From assembly GCA_964247295.1 (NCBI GenBank), contig CAXTTV010000107.1, positions 1 through 16,773 of the forward strand: a stretch of 16,773 nucleotides of DNA, given 5' to 3'. The number at the start of each line of letters is the position of its first letter. Position 1 is the first letter of the stretch. Source of the DNA: CAXTTV01 sp964247295 (lineage in GTDB: Bacteria; Chloroflexota; Ktedonobacteria; Ktedonobacterales; Ktedonobacteraceae). The notes under the pieces were generated by a model. It was not told the DNA's origin. It searched no databases and saw only the letters and a program-made list of their open reading frames with translations. Made by a program: the position numbers and the translations under genes. Shown here piece by piece: positions 5,376 through 13,221 of this stretch.

Positions 5376-7229
5376 TTAGTGAGCCTGGGCTGTTTCTATC
5401 GCGGCGCTTGTGTCGATCTCTTGAGGGAGATGAAAGGTCAGGGTATATCCTCCAATACCGATCTTATCGTGATCGGCCAGGAGATGGCCTTCGTCGTTCT
5501 GCAAGTGTTCTCCATTGATGAGCAAGCCCGAGATACTGTGTAGATCATAGATGCGGTAGCCGATCTCATCTTTGCGAATGACGGCATGGTGGCGCGAGGT
5601 TTGTGGGTCTTTGTCCAGCAAGATATCGCTGGAGCCAGCGCGGCCAATAGTAATCTCCTCTTTAGAGAGCAGAACCTTAGGGGTTTCCTCCATATAAGGA
5701 GAATGGATGACGAGAGAAGCCTCCGGTACGCTGATCACCACAGGGTCCTCGATGGTAATTGGTTCTGGCTCCTCCAGAGGTTGTGGAGCTGGTTCCACAG
5801 GCATGGGAATGGGCTCGGGCTGTGGTTCTGGCAAAATCGGCTGCTCCGGCATCGGCAGGGTATGAGGGGTGTGCTCGATCACCGTCTCAAACTGAGGGTT
5901 CGGTACAATTGTAGGTTGAGGTTGCTGGATTGTATCAGGCTGAGGCATTGGAATGACATCTGGCTGAGGGGTGCTGATATCGGGTCCTGGTGTGGGAATT
6001 ACATTCGGTTGAGGCTGAGGAACCACATCTGGTCGGGGCTGTGGTTCGGGATTTGGGTGTGTGGCTGGTCGAATTTCTGGTGGTGTGCCGGGCCGAGGCT
6101 GAGGCTCAGTCTGGGGGGGCATCTCGGGTTCAGAGCCGGGACGAGTCACAGGGTCTGGCAACGGAGTGATCTCCGGTTGAGGCTCTGGGTGCGTTGGCGG
6201 CTCAATTGAAGGTGTTTCAGGGTCCGGCAGATGATCCGGTTCGGGAATCGTTGGGATAGGGTCTGGTTGTGGATTGGGTGCAGGTGTTGGGGATGGAGCG
6301 ACCTCCGGTTGCGAACCGGGGGTAGGCGTCTGGGCTGGGATTGGATCAATGCTCTGGGTGGGCGTGGCTGTTGGGCGCTCGGCGCGAAGCGTATTTTCCA
6401 GGGCGCGAATAAAATCCTCCATAGATGTATAGCGATCTTCAGGGTAGACGCTCAGTGCTCTCCTGATAATCACCTCTTGCTTCAGACTCACGCGCGAATT
6501 CAGCATAGTCATTGACGGAATCCTTTCTCGCAATTTTTGTTGCTCGATCTCTTCAGGTGTCCCTGTATAAGGTAGTGTACCAGTTAGCCAGAAATAGAGC
6601 AGGGCTGCGAGCGCGAACTGGTCACTGGCGGGCACCACCCTTTTAGTATACTGCTCTGGCGCAGCACTGATCGGCAAAAAAGTGATACGTGGGTCCGCGT
6701 GGCGGCGTACGAATTGGATTAAGCCCGCGTCCGATAGGAGAAAAGGTGCGAACTCCTGTTCGGGAGTTGTATTCAATGGGATGCGCAAAATCAAAATATT
6801 TGAGAAGGTAAGTGATCCATGAACGTAACCCTGCTTATGCAGCGCGTCCAGGGCCTGGCCCAATTGTTGGGTGTAGCTTATCGCCGTTGGAATATGCAAA
6901 GGGGCCGCAAATAAACGTCGCCCATCTTCACTGAGCAACGATCCATTTGTCGTGTAGCGCCGGGCAAGATAGAGCTGATTTTCAACCTCACCAAAGTCCA
7001 GCAAGGTTGTCACAAATGGATGTTTAAGCTCACTTTGTAGCTGCATCTCACGAAAGAACTGACGTCGAGCAGCTTCAGCAAAGGTTTGCTGTGGCCGTAT
7101 AAGCTTAAGGGTGACCTTACGCATCAATATACTATCGTCCGCTTCATAACTCTCGCCGGAGATGCTCCCACCCAATTGGCGAACAATTATATATTTGCCA
7201 AATTTTTGACCTGGCGTTAAGGCTGGCAT
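5376..7229 (-). CDS. Pseudokinase-like Ser/Thr kinase domain with Pro-rich linker and FHA domain
   Basis: Residue numbers assume the start at 7229 (617 residues). The kinase-fold domain (about 8-282) has a degenerate Gly loop (LGGSISGESY, 19-28), the ATP-site Lys42 (VTLK) and helix-C Glu61. The catalytic loop reads VHGSLTFSN: HRD is HGS (137-139), so the catalytic Asp is Ser139 and the loop Lys is Thr141. Asn144 remains. DFG is DAG (167-169), and APE (190-192) and Asp203 remain. A linker of about 200 residues (285-495) is mostly Pro, Glu and Gln. An FHA domain (about 515-602) keeps GR (529-530), SRHH (545-548) and NG (572-573), so it should bind phosphothreonine. No membrane segment is present. 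The 7229 start has GAGG seven bases upstream and fits kinase-family N-termini (LTPGQKFGKY). A start at 7340 would add 37 residues but lacks a binding site. Catalysis is doubtful; a sensor or adaptor role for phosphoproteins is inferred. Confidence 0.85.
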   Translation of the reverse strand: MPALTPGQKFGKYIIVRQLGGSISGESYEADDSILMRKVTLKLIRPQQTFAEAARRQFFREMQLQSELKHPFVTTLLDFGEVENQLYLARRYTTNGSLLSEDGRRLFAAPLHIPTAISYTQQLGQALDALHKQGYVHGSLTFSNILILRIPLNTTPEQEFAPFLLSDAGLIQFVRRHADPRITFLPISAAPEQYTKRVVPASDQFALAALLYFWLTGTLPYTGTPEEIEQQKLRERIPSMTMLNSRVSLKQEVIIRRALSVYPEDRYTSMEDFIRALENTLRAERPTATPTQSIDPIPAQTPTPGSQPEVAPSPTPAPNPQPDPIPTIPEPDHLPDPETPSIEPPTHPEPQPEITPLPDPVTRPGSEPEMPPQTEPQPRPGTPPEIRPATHPNPEPQPRPDVVPQPQPNVIPTPGPDISTPQPDVIPMPQPDTIQQPQPTIVPNPQFETVIEHTPHTLPMPEQPILPEPQPEPIPMPVEPAPQPLEEPEPITIEDPVVISVPEASLVIHSPYMEETPKVLLSKEEITIGRAGSSDILLDKDPQTSRHHAVIRKDEIGYRIYDLHSISGLLINGEHLQNDEGHLLADHDKIGIGGYTLTFHLPQEIDTSAAIETAQAH

Positions 7230-7330
7230 AGATGACCTCACTTCATGCTTTCGCATATACACATGTGCTATCTGATCTCTGATTTCAGGCAGGCCGAACG
7301 CTTTCTCCGCCTTGACCCAAATCTTGCTCT

Positions 7331-7359
7331 TGTATATCATAAACGACTTGCCAATACAA
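7331..7359 (-). promoter_or_regulatory. Candidate promoter for the pseudokinase gene
   Basis: On the minus strand TTGTAT (7359-7354) and TATACA (7336-7331) are spaced by 17 bases. Both are partial matches (3/6 and 4/6). Transcription would begin near 7325, inside the longer reading frame from 7340, which supports the 7229 start codon. A T-rich stretch after the DedA gene lies just upstream. Confidence 0.3.
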
Positions 7360-7410
7360 TCTGCTGGAAAAAAGAGACCGAAAGTAAGATCATCTTTCTG
7401 AAAAAGAGGT

Positions 7411-8097
7411 TCAGGCCAGTTCTTTCAGGTGGCGCTTGCGGCGTAGCCAGATAATCAGGCCAACAACAAGACATACAGCGATAATAATCAATGTAGAGAT
7501 CCAGCCGAGCCGTTTCGCCAGATGTTCAACCTCCGCAAAGTTATTCTGGAAGACTCCACCCATATAGAAGCCAAAGAGGCCAACCAGAAGTGCCCAGAGA
7601 ATCCCGCCGGTGGCATTATAGATCATAAAGGTACGCCAATCCATGCGATGCATGCCAGCCAGGAAAGCGGCCCAGGTACGTAAAACCGAGATAAAGCGTC
7701 CAAAGAAAACTGTTTTATTGCCATGTTTCTGAAAAAACAGTTCCGCGCGTTTCATATGGGAGGGTTTAATGCGTAGAATATGTCCGAAGCGTTCCATGAG
7801 AGCCCTGCCCCCGGTCTTGCCAAAATGATAGCCCAGGTTATCGCCCACAATCGCTCCCAGAGCCGCGCAAGCGATGACAATCGGTATCTGCAAACGGTGA
7901 TCCACAGCAGCATAGAAAGAGGCTAGTAGCAACATTGTTTCGCCTGGGAAAGGAATGCCTGTACTCTCAATAAAGATAAACAAGATTACTGCTGGATAGC
8001 CAAACATCACCAGAGCGTTTTGCAGTGTCTCCACAGAGATAAAACTGGACTGAATAATCGGCATAAGGGATATTATTTCCAGGGTGGGTTGATCCAT
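7411..8097 (-). CDS. DedA/VTT family membrane protein
   Basis: A polytopic inner-membrane protein of the DedA (SNARE-associated/VTT) family. Members are linked to lipid carrier recycling (undecaprenyl phosphate or phospholipid flipping), membrane potential and envelope stability. From the 8097 start it has 228 residues, near the usual 200-220. Family motifs are present: ESTGIPFPGE (44-53), in the first re-entrant region, and GRFISVLRTWAAFLAG (133-148) with Arg134 and Arg140. Hydrophobic segments lie near 30-45, 70-88, 165-183 and 200-218, and the C-terminus is basic (RRKRH). AGGAGG lies four bases before the ATG at 8097. The upstream in-frame GTG at 8115 would put that binding site inside the gene, so 8097 is preferred. 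It follows the glycosyltransferase gene by 83 bases and may be co-expressed, which would suit a lipid-carrier link. Confidence 0.9.
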   Translation of the reverse strand: MDQPTLEIISLMPIIQSSFISVETLQNALVMFGYPAVILFIFIESTGIPFPGETMLLLASFYAAVDHRLQIPIVIACAALGAIVGDNLGYHFGKTGGRALMERFGHILRIKPSHMKRAELFFQKHGNKTVFFGRFISVLRTWAAFLAGMHRMDWRTFMIYNATGGILWALLVGLFGFYMGGVFQNNFAEVEHLAKRLGWISTLIIIAVCLVVGLIIWLRRKRHLKELA

Positions 8098-8130
8098 GCA
8101 ACCTCCTCTTATCACTGGTTTTATTGCTTG

Positions 8131-8136
8131 ATTATA
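8131..8136 (-). promoter_or_regulatory. TATAAT -10 element before the DedA gene
   Basis: A consensus TATAAT on the minus strand lies 33 bases before the ATG at 8097, in the 83-base gap after the glycosyltransferase gene. No good -35 match is found at 16-18 bases, so independent transcription of dedA is possible but unproven. Confidence 0.25.
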
Positions 8137-8180
8137 GTAAATCTATGTATGTAGCCTTTACGAACGAGGAAGACTGCTGG

Positions 8181-9743
8181 TTAACGCATTGTTGCTGGAT
8201 TACGGGCTAGAATATAGCAGTAGGTAGTATTACCACCCTGTATCGTGTGAACGATATGGGACCGCCAACTCTCGGGAATCGAATTGCCTCGTTGTACCAT
8301 ATGCATCGGCCAGATTATGTAATCTGTTGAGAAGGTAAAATGGGGATCAGTGGAGTGCATTTCCTGAAAACGCCAGCCTGGAGCCAGATCAAGATTGTAT
8401 TTTTTCCAGGAATTTCCATCGAAAGAGGGAGTGATAGTTCCCACAACCGCGATCATCCCGACGCTGGCTTTCGAGAGACGAGAGTGTTGTCGCAGCCATT
8501 CTCCCCCCTCGCGGTAGCCCGAGTAGGCGACCTGAATAGTGTTATCCTCACCGGAGAAGATCTCGCTGGTGTAGCCATCCGCACCATAAGTAGTTACCAG
8601 GCCCCAGAGCTGAGGAGAGATCATCAAGATCAACAGCACCAGAGTGCAGGCGTAGCGGTTCAGACTGTGCCAGCGTTGCTGTATCATTTGAAAGACAGAG
8701 TAACCGCCTGAAGCGCCAGCGAGCGCGATCGGAGGGAGTCCCGGCAGAAGGTAATGGCTACCCACCACAATTCGGAGCAGACAGAGATCCGCCACCATAC
8801 TGGCAACCCAGATTAGCAAGAAGACCTGTGCCAGAAACGCTGGATCGGTTCGGGGCTTTTTTATGCTCTGGATCAATGCTTTAAAAGCGGTTACACAAAA
8901 AAACAGCGCGGGCAGTGTAATCATCAAACTAATCTTTACCATCAGGATATAGGGAGCCCCCCAGTAGGGAATATGCTCAAAAGATCTGTCAGCCAGAAAG
9001 GTATTATGCCCATTTTCGGAGTGGACCAGTTGAAAACGAATGCTGCTCAAGAGCAGGCGGGGGTGAGACCAGATCTGGGGATTGACCAGAAAAAAAAGGA
9101 GTGCAAGGAGCAGTAGTGCTCCCAACCACCATCGCCAGGGGAGGAGTTGGCGTTGCTGCTTGGGAAGTATACGTTGGTAGAAAAGATAATAATAGGTTGG
9201 AAAAAGCAGCATAGCCGGTAGGATCAGGATAGCCGTATATTTGCTAGCCCCGGCCAGTCCCAGTAGCGCCGCCGCCAAAAGATAATATTTGGGTCGGGAA
9301 AGGGCGCGCCAGAGAGTCAGATACGCCAGCGTGATCAGCGCCGTCATAGTTGTATCCAGATAAGCCAGACTACTAAAAAAGGCCATCCAGGGGCTGAGAG
9401 CCACAATAAGGGCCGTAATTAAGGCAACTGTGCGACCAAAAGGAGCCCTGGCAAGCCAGTAGATGCCACCAACCAGAATTGTTCCCATCAGGATACTGGG
9501 AAGGCGAGCCGCGATCAGGAGGCTAAGAGGAGAGCTGAGCCTCTGATTGATCTGAAGAGCCATCCCAATCAAGAGTTTTACCAGCGCCGGATGCTCGTAG
9601 TTATAGTTCCAATGGGGATCATTTAGTTGCAGCTTTTCAAGCAGTGGCAGATAGAGGCGACCGGCTGAGATATAGACGCGCTCATCGGTAACCATATCCA
9701 GTTGTTGGCCCAACAACCAGCGGACAATTAACGAGAGCACCAT
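8181..9743 (-). CDS. GT39/PMT-like polyprenyl-phosphate-dependent membrane glycosyltransferase
   Basis: A multi-spanning glycosyltransferase of the GT-C fold (dolichyl/polyprenyl-phosphate mannose or ArnT-like). It is expected to move a sugar from a lipid-phosphate donor to a protein or lipid outside the membrane. From the ATG at 9743 it has 520 residues. After the first hydrophobic segment comes TDERVY with the acidic pair Asp20-Glu21, the usual catalytic site of the first extracytoplasmic loop, then NYEHPALVKLL (48-58), also typical of the family. Many hydrophobic helices follow up to about 390. The last 130 residues are a soluble extracytoplasmic domain. The start is uncertain: the frame runs open back to 10013, overlapping the E1 gene. 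ATG 9743 has no ribosome binding site and gives a short first helix. TTG 9857 has GAGGAG upstream but lies inside the E1 gene and would translate the 9785-9819 hairpin. Confidence 0.8.
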   Translation of the reverse strand: MVLSLIVRWLLGQQLDMVTDERVYISAGRLYLPLLEKLQLNDPHWNYNYEHPALVKLLIGMALQINQRLSSPLSLLIAARLPSILMGTILVGGIYWLARAPFGRTVALITALIVALSPWMAFFSSLAYLDTTMTALITLAYLTLWRALSRPKYYLLAAALLGLAGASKYTAILILPAMLLFPTYYYLFYQRILPKQQRQLLPWRWWLGALLLLALLFFLVNPQIWSHPRLLLSSIRFQLVHSENGHNTFLADRSFEHIPYWGAPYILMVKISLMITLPALFFCVTAFKALIQSIKKPRTDPAFLAQVFLLIWVASMVADLCLLRIVVGSHYLLPGLPPIALAGASGGYSVFQMIQQRWHSLNRYACTLVLLILMISPQLWGLVTTYGADGYTSEIFSGEDNTIQVAYSGYREGGEWLRQHSRLSKASVGMIAVVGTITPSFDGNSWKKYNLDLAPGWRFQEMHSTDPHFTFSTDYIIWPMHMVQRGNSIPESWRSHIVHTIQGGNTTYCYILARNPATMR

Positions 9744-9784
9744 TACCAGGGTCAAAAGGCCTGGATCAGCTCTTGGTTGTATGT

Positions 9785-9819
9785 TAATGGCAGATCCCCG
9801 GTCAGGGGATCTGCCATTA
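9785..9819. terminator. 15-bp hairpin after the E1 fusion gene
   Basis: TAATGGCAGATCCCC pairs perfectly with GGGGATCTGCCATTA around the loop GGTCA, starting 15 bases beyond the E1 stop. It is the longest perfect stem in the window. No T-run follows on either strand, so as an intrinsic terminator it is atypical. It may stabilise the mRNA 3' end or partly separate E1 from the glycosyltransferase gene. Confidence 0.45.
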
Positions 9820-9834
9820 GTATGAGGAGAGTGG

Positions 9835-11931
9835 CTATTCCGCCAGGAGATCAGCAATCTTCTCCTCGATATGAGTGGCCGTTGGATAAAAGCCAATTTC
9901 CTCGGGTCCGCTATAGGGAGCAGCCGGGGCCTGGACTGCCGAGATAAAGGCGGGTGTACAATCCAGATCGTAGAAGCAGTTCTGAACGATCCATGAGTGG
10001 ACGTGTCGGCCATATGTTGTGAAGTCTGACTCCTCAGTTACTACAATCACGCGATTGGCCTCTTGAACCGCCGCCCGGACCGTCTCAGTATCAAAAGGTT
10101 CCAGTGTCCGCAGATCCACCACCTCGATCGCGCCGCCGGTCTGCTGCACAATATTAGCTGAAGCTGTACAGGCCTCCAGCACCATAGTTCCCCAGGAGAT
10201 AATTGCCACCTGACTGCGCCCTTCGCCAATCTTCAAACGGCGAGCCTTCCCGATCGGGAGAGTATAATAGCCCTCGGGGACATTCCAATATTCCGCGATC
10301 GCGGGAACGACATTTCCCAGGCGATCCTTTGGTGGCTCTGATCGATAGAGGCGACCCCGCTCCAGGAAAGCCACAGGAGACTGCGCGCGTGCCGCCTCCA
10401 AAAGGAGACCCTTGGCATCGTAAGGCGTAGCGGGACAGATTGTAATCATTCCAGGGACACTAGTAAACCACTGCTCGCCCGCGTTCGAGTGTCCATAGGC
10501 CCCACCGCCGGCAGTACTGCTGGAGATTGGGCCGCCGCCGCCGCTTCCAGATTTCGTGCGGATAATCATTGGGACATGCCAGCCGCCATAAGTTTGATAG
10601 GAGATCCGGGCCGCGATCCGGATCGTCTGGGTGGCCGACTGATGATAATCCACAAACTGGACCTCACCACAGCGTGCCTTGCCATCAAGCATTCCGGCAC
10701 CCGCCGCGATGCCCACAATCAACTGCTCATTGAGAGCGCTACTGATCGCGCGATCGGGGAAGCGCTGCACCAGATTCGCCGTCGCGCCAAAAACCCCCCC
10801 TCTGGGACTCCCAACATCTTGACCATAGACAAAAAAGTAGGGATCGCGCTCAGCCAGTTCGACCAGGGCTTCATTAATTGCCCCCAGCATCGTCGAGGGG
10901 CGTTTATTGCCGCGAGGGGTATTTTCCTGCCAGGCTGGCACATTCAGTACATGATCCATCACGCGCTCGGGCGTAGGCTCCGGCTCTTTAATCACCTCAG
11001 CCTCGATTGCCTCCAACTTAGCCTTGATTTCCTTGCGGATGCGCTCGATATCCCGTTCCTGAAGAATGCCTTGTTCCACCAGCCAGCGAGCATAGTTTTT
11101 CACAGGATCTTTAGTGGCGGTCGTCATCTCGATCTCATCTTTTTTTCGGTAGGCTTTGATATCGGTACTGCTGGAATGGGGATCAAGCAGGCCCATGCGC
11201 AAGTGGAGAAGCGCTGGACCGTTGCCAGAGCGGACATATTGCGCCATCTTACTGGTAGCCTCATAGACAGAGACCGGCTGAGATCCGTCAATCTCTTCCG
11301 CGTGGAGCCCGGCACCGCGTGCCCACTGGACCAGATTGCCGCCCCACTGGACTGAAGAGGGGGCAGTAATCGCCCAGCCGTTATCCTCAATAATCATCAA
11401 GACTGGCAGGTGATGGATGCCAGCCTGCCGCATCAGCACGCTGAAATCGTTGGTTGCGGTGCCACCATCGCCTGTTGTATATACCATAATCTCCTGGCTC
11501 TGGTGCTTTTGAATAGAGAAGGCAAAGCCGCCGGCGAATGGTGCCAGAGACGCAACCTCGCTGGAGGTTGGCAGAATGCGGTGCTGTTTACTGCTGTAAT
11601 GTGAAGGCATGTTGCGGCCAGCGTTCATCTCGCCCGTTGTGCGGGAATAAGCCTCGCGCAACGGCTCGCGTGTATTGCCCGTACGTTCCAACCAGGCAGC
11701 CAGATCGCGATAATACAGGGCTAGCCAGTCATTTTGTTGTAGAGCTTTAACTACCGCTGCCATACTTTCATGGCCTGCGCAACCAATGTAGAAAGGGAAG
11801 CGACCTTGAGTTTTGCGAGTTTTCAGCAGATCATTCATCACACGTGCCGTTACCATTGTCTGGTAAAGTGCCATGTGGTCCAGCGGCTGTGCTGTCTTTT
11901 GAGCTTCCGTAGCTTGTATGTTAATGGTCAT
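9835..11931 (-). CDS. Fused E1 alpha/beta subunits of a 2-oxoacid dehydrogenase
   Basis: Thiamine-diphosphate-dependent E1, which decarboxylates a 2-oxoacid and acylates the lipoyl group of an E2. Pyruvate, branched-chain oxoacids or acetoin are all possible; the substrate cannot be told from sequence by eye. 698 residues join both subunits. The alpha part (about 20-330) has the ThDP motif GDGG (154-157) with Asn184 in EDNGWAI, and the phospho-loop region HSSSTD (252-257). The beta part (about 345-698) has VYGQDVG (368-374), SSALNEQLIVGIAAGAG (397-413), EVQFVDYHQSATQT (423-436) and the C-terminal transketolase segment ISWGTM. A hinge of charged residues (300-325) joins them. The ATG at 11931 has AAGAGGAG five bases upstream; the frame stays open to 12129 but without support. 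No E2 or E3 gene is nearby. A well-formed promoter precedes it. Confidence 0.93.
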   Translation of the reverse strand: MTINIQATEAQKTAQPLDHMALYQTMVTARVMNDLLKTRKTQGRFPFYIGCAGHESMAAVVKALQQNDWLALYYRDLAAWLERTGNTREPLREAYSRTTGEMNAGRNMPSHYSSKQHRILPTSSEVASLAPFAGGFAFSIQKHQSQEIMVYTTGDGGTATNDFSVLMRQAGIHHLPVLMIIEDNGWAITAPSSVQWGGNLVQWARGAGLHAEEIDGSQPVSVYEATSKMAQYVRSGNGPALLHLRMGLLDPHSSSTDIKAYRKKDEIEMTTATKDPVKNYARWLVEQGILQERDIERIRKEIKAKLEAIEAEVIKEPEPTPERVMDHVLNVPAWQENTPRGNKRPSTMLGAINEALVELAERDPYFFVYGQDVGSPRGGVFGATANLVQRFPDRAISSALNEQLIVGIAAGAGMLDGKARCGEVQFVDYHQSATQTIRIAARISYQTYGGWHVPMIIRTKSGSGGGGPISSSTAGGGAYGHSNAGEQWFTSVPGMITICPATPYDAKGLLLEAARAQSPVAFLERGRLYRSEPPKDRLGNVVPAIAEYWNVPEGYYTLPIGKARRLKIGEGRSQVAIISWGTMVLEACTASANIVQQTGGAIEVVDLRTLEPFDTETVRAAVQEANRVIVVTEESDFTTYGRHVHSWIVQNCFYDLDCTPAFISAVQAPAAPYSGPEEIGFYPTATHIEEKIADLLAE

Positions 11932-11994
11932 GCCTGCTCCTCTTAACGAATACCGAGAAATTTTTAAACGCCCTGCCATAGTTTTTCTACGCTC

Positions 11995-12023
11995 ATTATA
12001 ATTTCGATGGCAGTGAAATGCAA
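11995..12023 (-). promoter_or_regulatory. Promoter of the E1 fusion gene
   Basis: On the minus strand TTGCAT (12023-12018) and a perfect TATAAT (12000-11995) have the ideal 17-base spacer. This predicts a 5' leader of about 55-60 bases before the ATG at 11931. It lies back-to-back with the rightward promoter at 12060-12089; the gap of about 36 bases between their -35 boxes could let one regulator act on both. Confidence 0.55.
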
Positions 12024-12059
12024 CGATTCCCTGGGTTTTTGTAGAGCGAAGGTTTAATA

Positions 12060-12089
12060 TTGCCTCAAGAGAGAGAGAAGGCGTATAAT
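12060..12089 (+). promoter_or_regulatory. Promoter of the E1-alpha-like and beta-galactosidase genes
   Basis: TTGCCT (12060-12065) and TATAAT (12084-12089) are separated by 18 bases. A leader of about 95 bases would follow, containing CCAAG and CTTGG segments around 12136-12155 that can pair. It diverges from the E1 fusion promoter. Confidence 0.45.
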
Positions 12090-12187
12090 GGTGCAAGCCT
12101 GTAGACATCTGGTTCCGGGGAGCTTCCAAGATCTGTTCCTTGGATCGGGTCTAACTTTATTCAGGCAGAGCTTTTTGTGTTCAGCGA

Positions 12188-13216
12188 ATGGATTCAGGAA
12201 AAGGTGTGTCGCTAGACGGTATTCTTCCTATACTTGCCTCCGTACCGCTACGAGATCTCTATGCACGAATGCTTCTCACGCGAATGGTAGATGAGCATCT
12301 CTGGCGTCTACATACTCAGGGCATTTGCAAATGCGCTATCTCCAGCGCAGGGTATGAAGCGGCTCAGGTGGGTACAGCAAGCTGCATAGATGTCAGACAG
12401 GACTGTACACTGCCCGATCAACGTGATTTGGGGGTGATGTTGACGTTGGGGATGACTCCGACCGAAGTTTTTCTTTCCCACCTCCAGCCCCAGGCCGCCA
12501 ATCCATCTGCTCATGGTCATAGAGGACTGGTCAGTGTTGATTCTCCAGAGTCGTATTGGAAATATAGCAAACATAACATTGTAACTGGCCCCAGCCCGAT
12601 CGCGACCCAGATGCTGCATGCGGCAGGTATTGCCTTTGCTAGCAAGGTGAGTCATGCGAGCAGTGTCACCATCGCCTACTGTGATCAGACCGCGATAAGT
12701 GAGCCGGACTCGCACGAAGCCATCACCTTTGCTTCTTTGCATAAACTGCCAGTGGTTTTTTTGTGTGAGTCTGCCACTATGCAGTCGGGGAAGCATGCGC
12801 GTCTCTCGCTAGCGAAAAGGCTCTCATTGCCAGGAGGGGTTGTTCACCGTTATGTTGATGGAGCGGATGTGGCTGCCGTTTATACCGTCATGCAATCTGT
12901 GGTACGAGCGGCGCGAGAAGGGCAGGGGCCAGCGATCCTAGAATTGCAGGTAACCATGCTTGAGCCGGACTCGCTTTTCGCGGATAACGCATTGGATGTT
13001 CAGACGGTATTATTGCGCGACGAGCAGAGTCGATCCGATCCCTTGTTGCGTTGTCGTCAACTGCTGGTAGAGCAGAACAGTTGGGATGAGCAGTGGGCGC
13101 AGCAATTGCAGCAGCGTCTGGCTACAGAGGTAGAGCAGGCGCTACAGGATGTATTGCGTCGCCTGCCTCATCCCGATCTGCCGGTTGAGTGGCGGAGCAA
13201 ATTGTACAAGGAGTAG
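12188..13216 (+). CDS. Degenerate E1-alpha-like protein (2-oxoacid dehydrogenase family), probably inactive
   Basis: 342 residues with the overall pattern of an E1 alpha subunit: LYARMLLTRMVDEHL (24-38) near the N-terminus, and SEPDSHEAITFASLHKLPVV (171-190), which matches the classical region after the ThDP motif. The motif itself is broken. The position of GDG reads CDQ (165-167), keeping only Asp166, and the Mg-binding Asn of the usual ENN is Ser195 (CES). The HSxSxD loop that follows in active enzymes reads EPDSLFADN (259-267). About 50 Gln/Arg/Leu-rich residues end the protein. ThDP binding is therefore unlikely, and a structural or regulatory role is inferred. The ATG lacks a clear binding site; GTG at 12206, with AGGA six bases upstream, is an alternative. 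It diverges from the intact E1 fusion and ends five bases before the GH42 start. Confidence 0.75.
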   Translation: MDSGKGVSLDGILPILASVPLRDLYARMLLTRMVDEHLWRLHTQGICKCAISSAGYEAAQVGTASCIDVRQDCTLPDQRDLGVMLTLGMTPTEVFLSHLQPQAANPSAHGHRGLVSVDSPESYWKYSKHNIVTGPSPIATQMLHAAGIAFASKVSHASSVTIAYCDQTAISEPDSHEAITFASLHKLPVVFLCESATMQSGKHARLSLAKRLSLPGGVVHRYVDGADVAAVYTVMQSVVRAAREGQGPAILELQVTMLEPDSLFADNALDVQTVLLRDEQSRSDPLLRCRQLLVEQNSWDEQWAQQLQQRLATEVEQALQDVLRRLPHPDLPVEWRSKLYKE

Positions 13217-13221
13217 TGTTC

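Noticed and set aside
5586..6209. 207-codon plus-strand frame rich in Trp, Arg, Leu and Gly
   Set aside because: It is the complement of the Pro-rich linker codons of the pseudokinase-FHA gene; the repetitive composition explains the open frame.
7230..7340. 37-residue N-terminal extension of the pseudokinase
   Set aside because: No ribosome binding site at 7340, a candidate promoter at 7331-7359 would start transcription inside it, and the 7229 ATG has a good site and a family-like N-terminus.
9744..10013. Extension of the glycosyltransferase frame into the E1 gene
   Set aside because: Most of it overlaps the conserved C-terminal E1 coding sequence in another frame; the basic Ser/Arg-rich translation is shadow-like.
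10489..11355. 288-codon plus-strand frame
   Set aside because: Entirely opposite the E1 fusion gene with its intact ThDP motif; no recognised domain.
9778..11928. 14-base word TTGTATGTTAATGG present at 9778-9791 and 11915-11928
   Set aside because: One exact match of this length is expected about once by chance in a window of this size.
12308..12796. 162-codon minus-strand frame
   Set aside because: Opposite the E1-alpha-like gene, which has recognisable family sequence and coupling to GH42.
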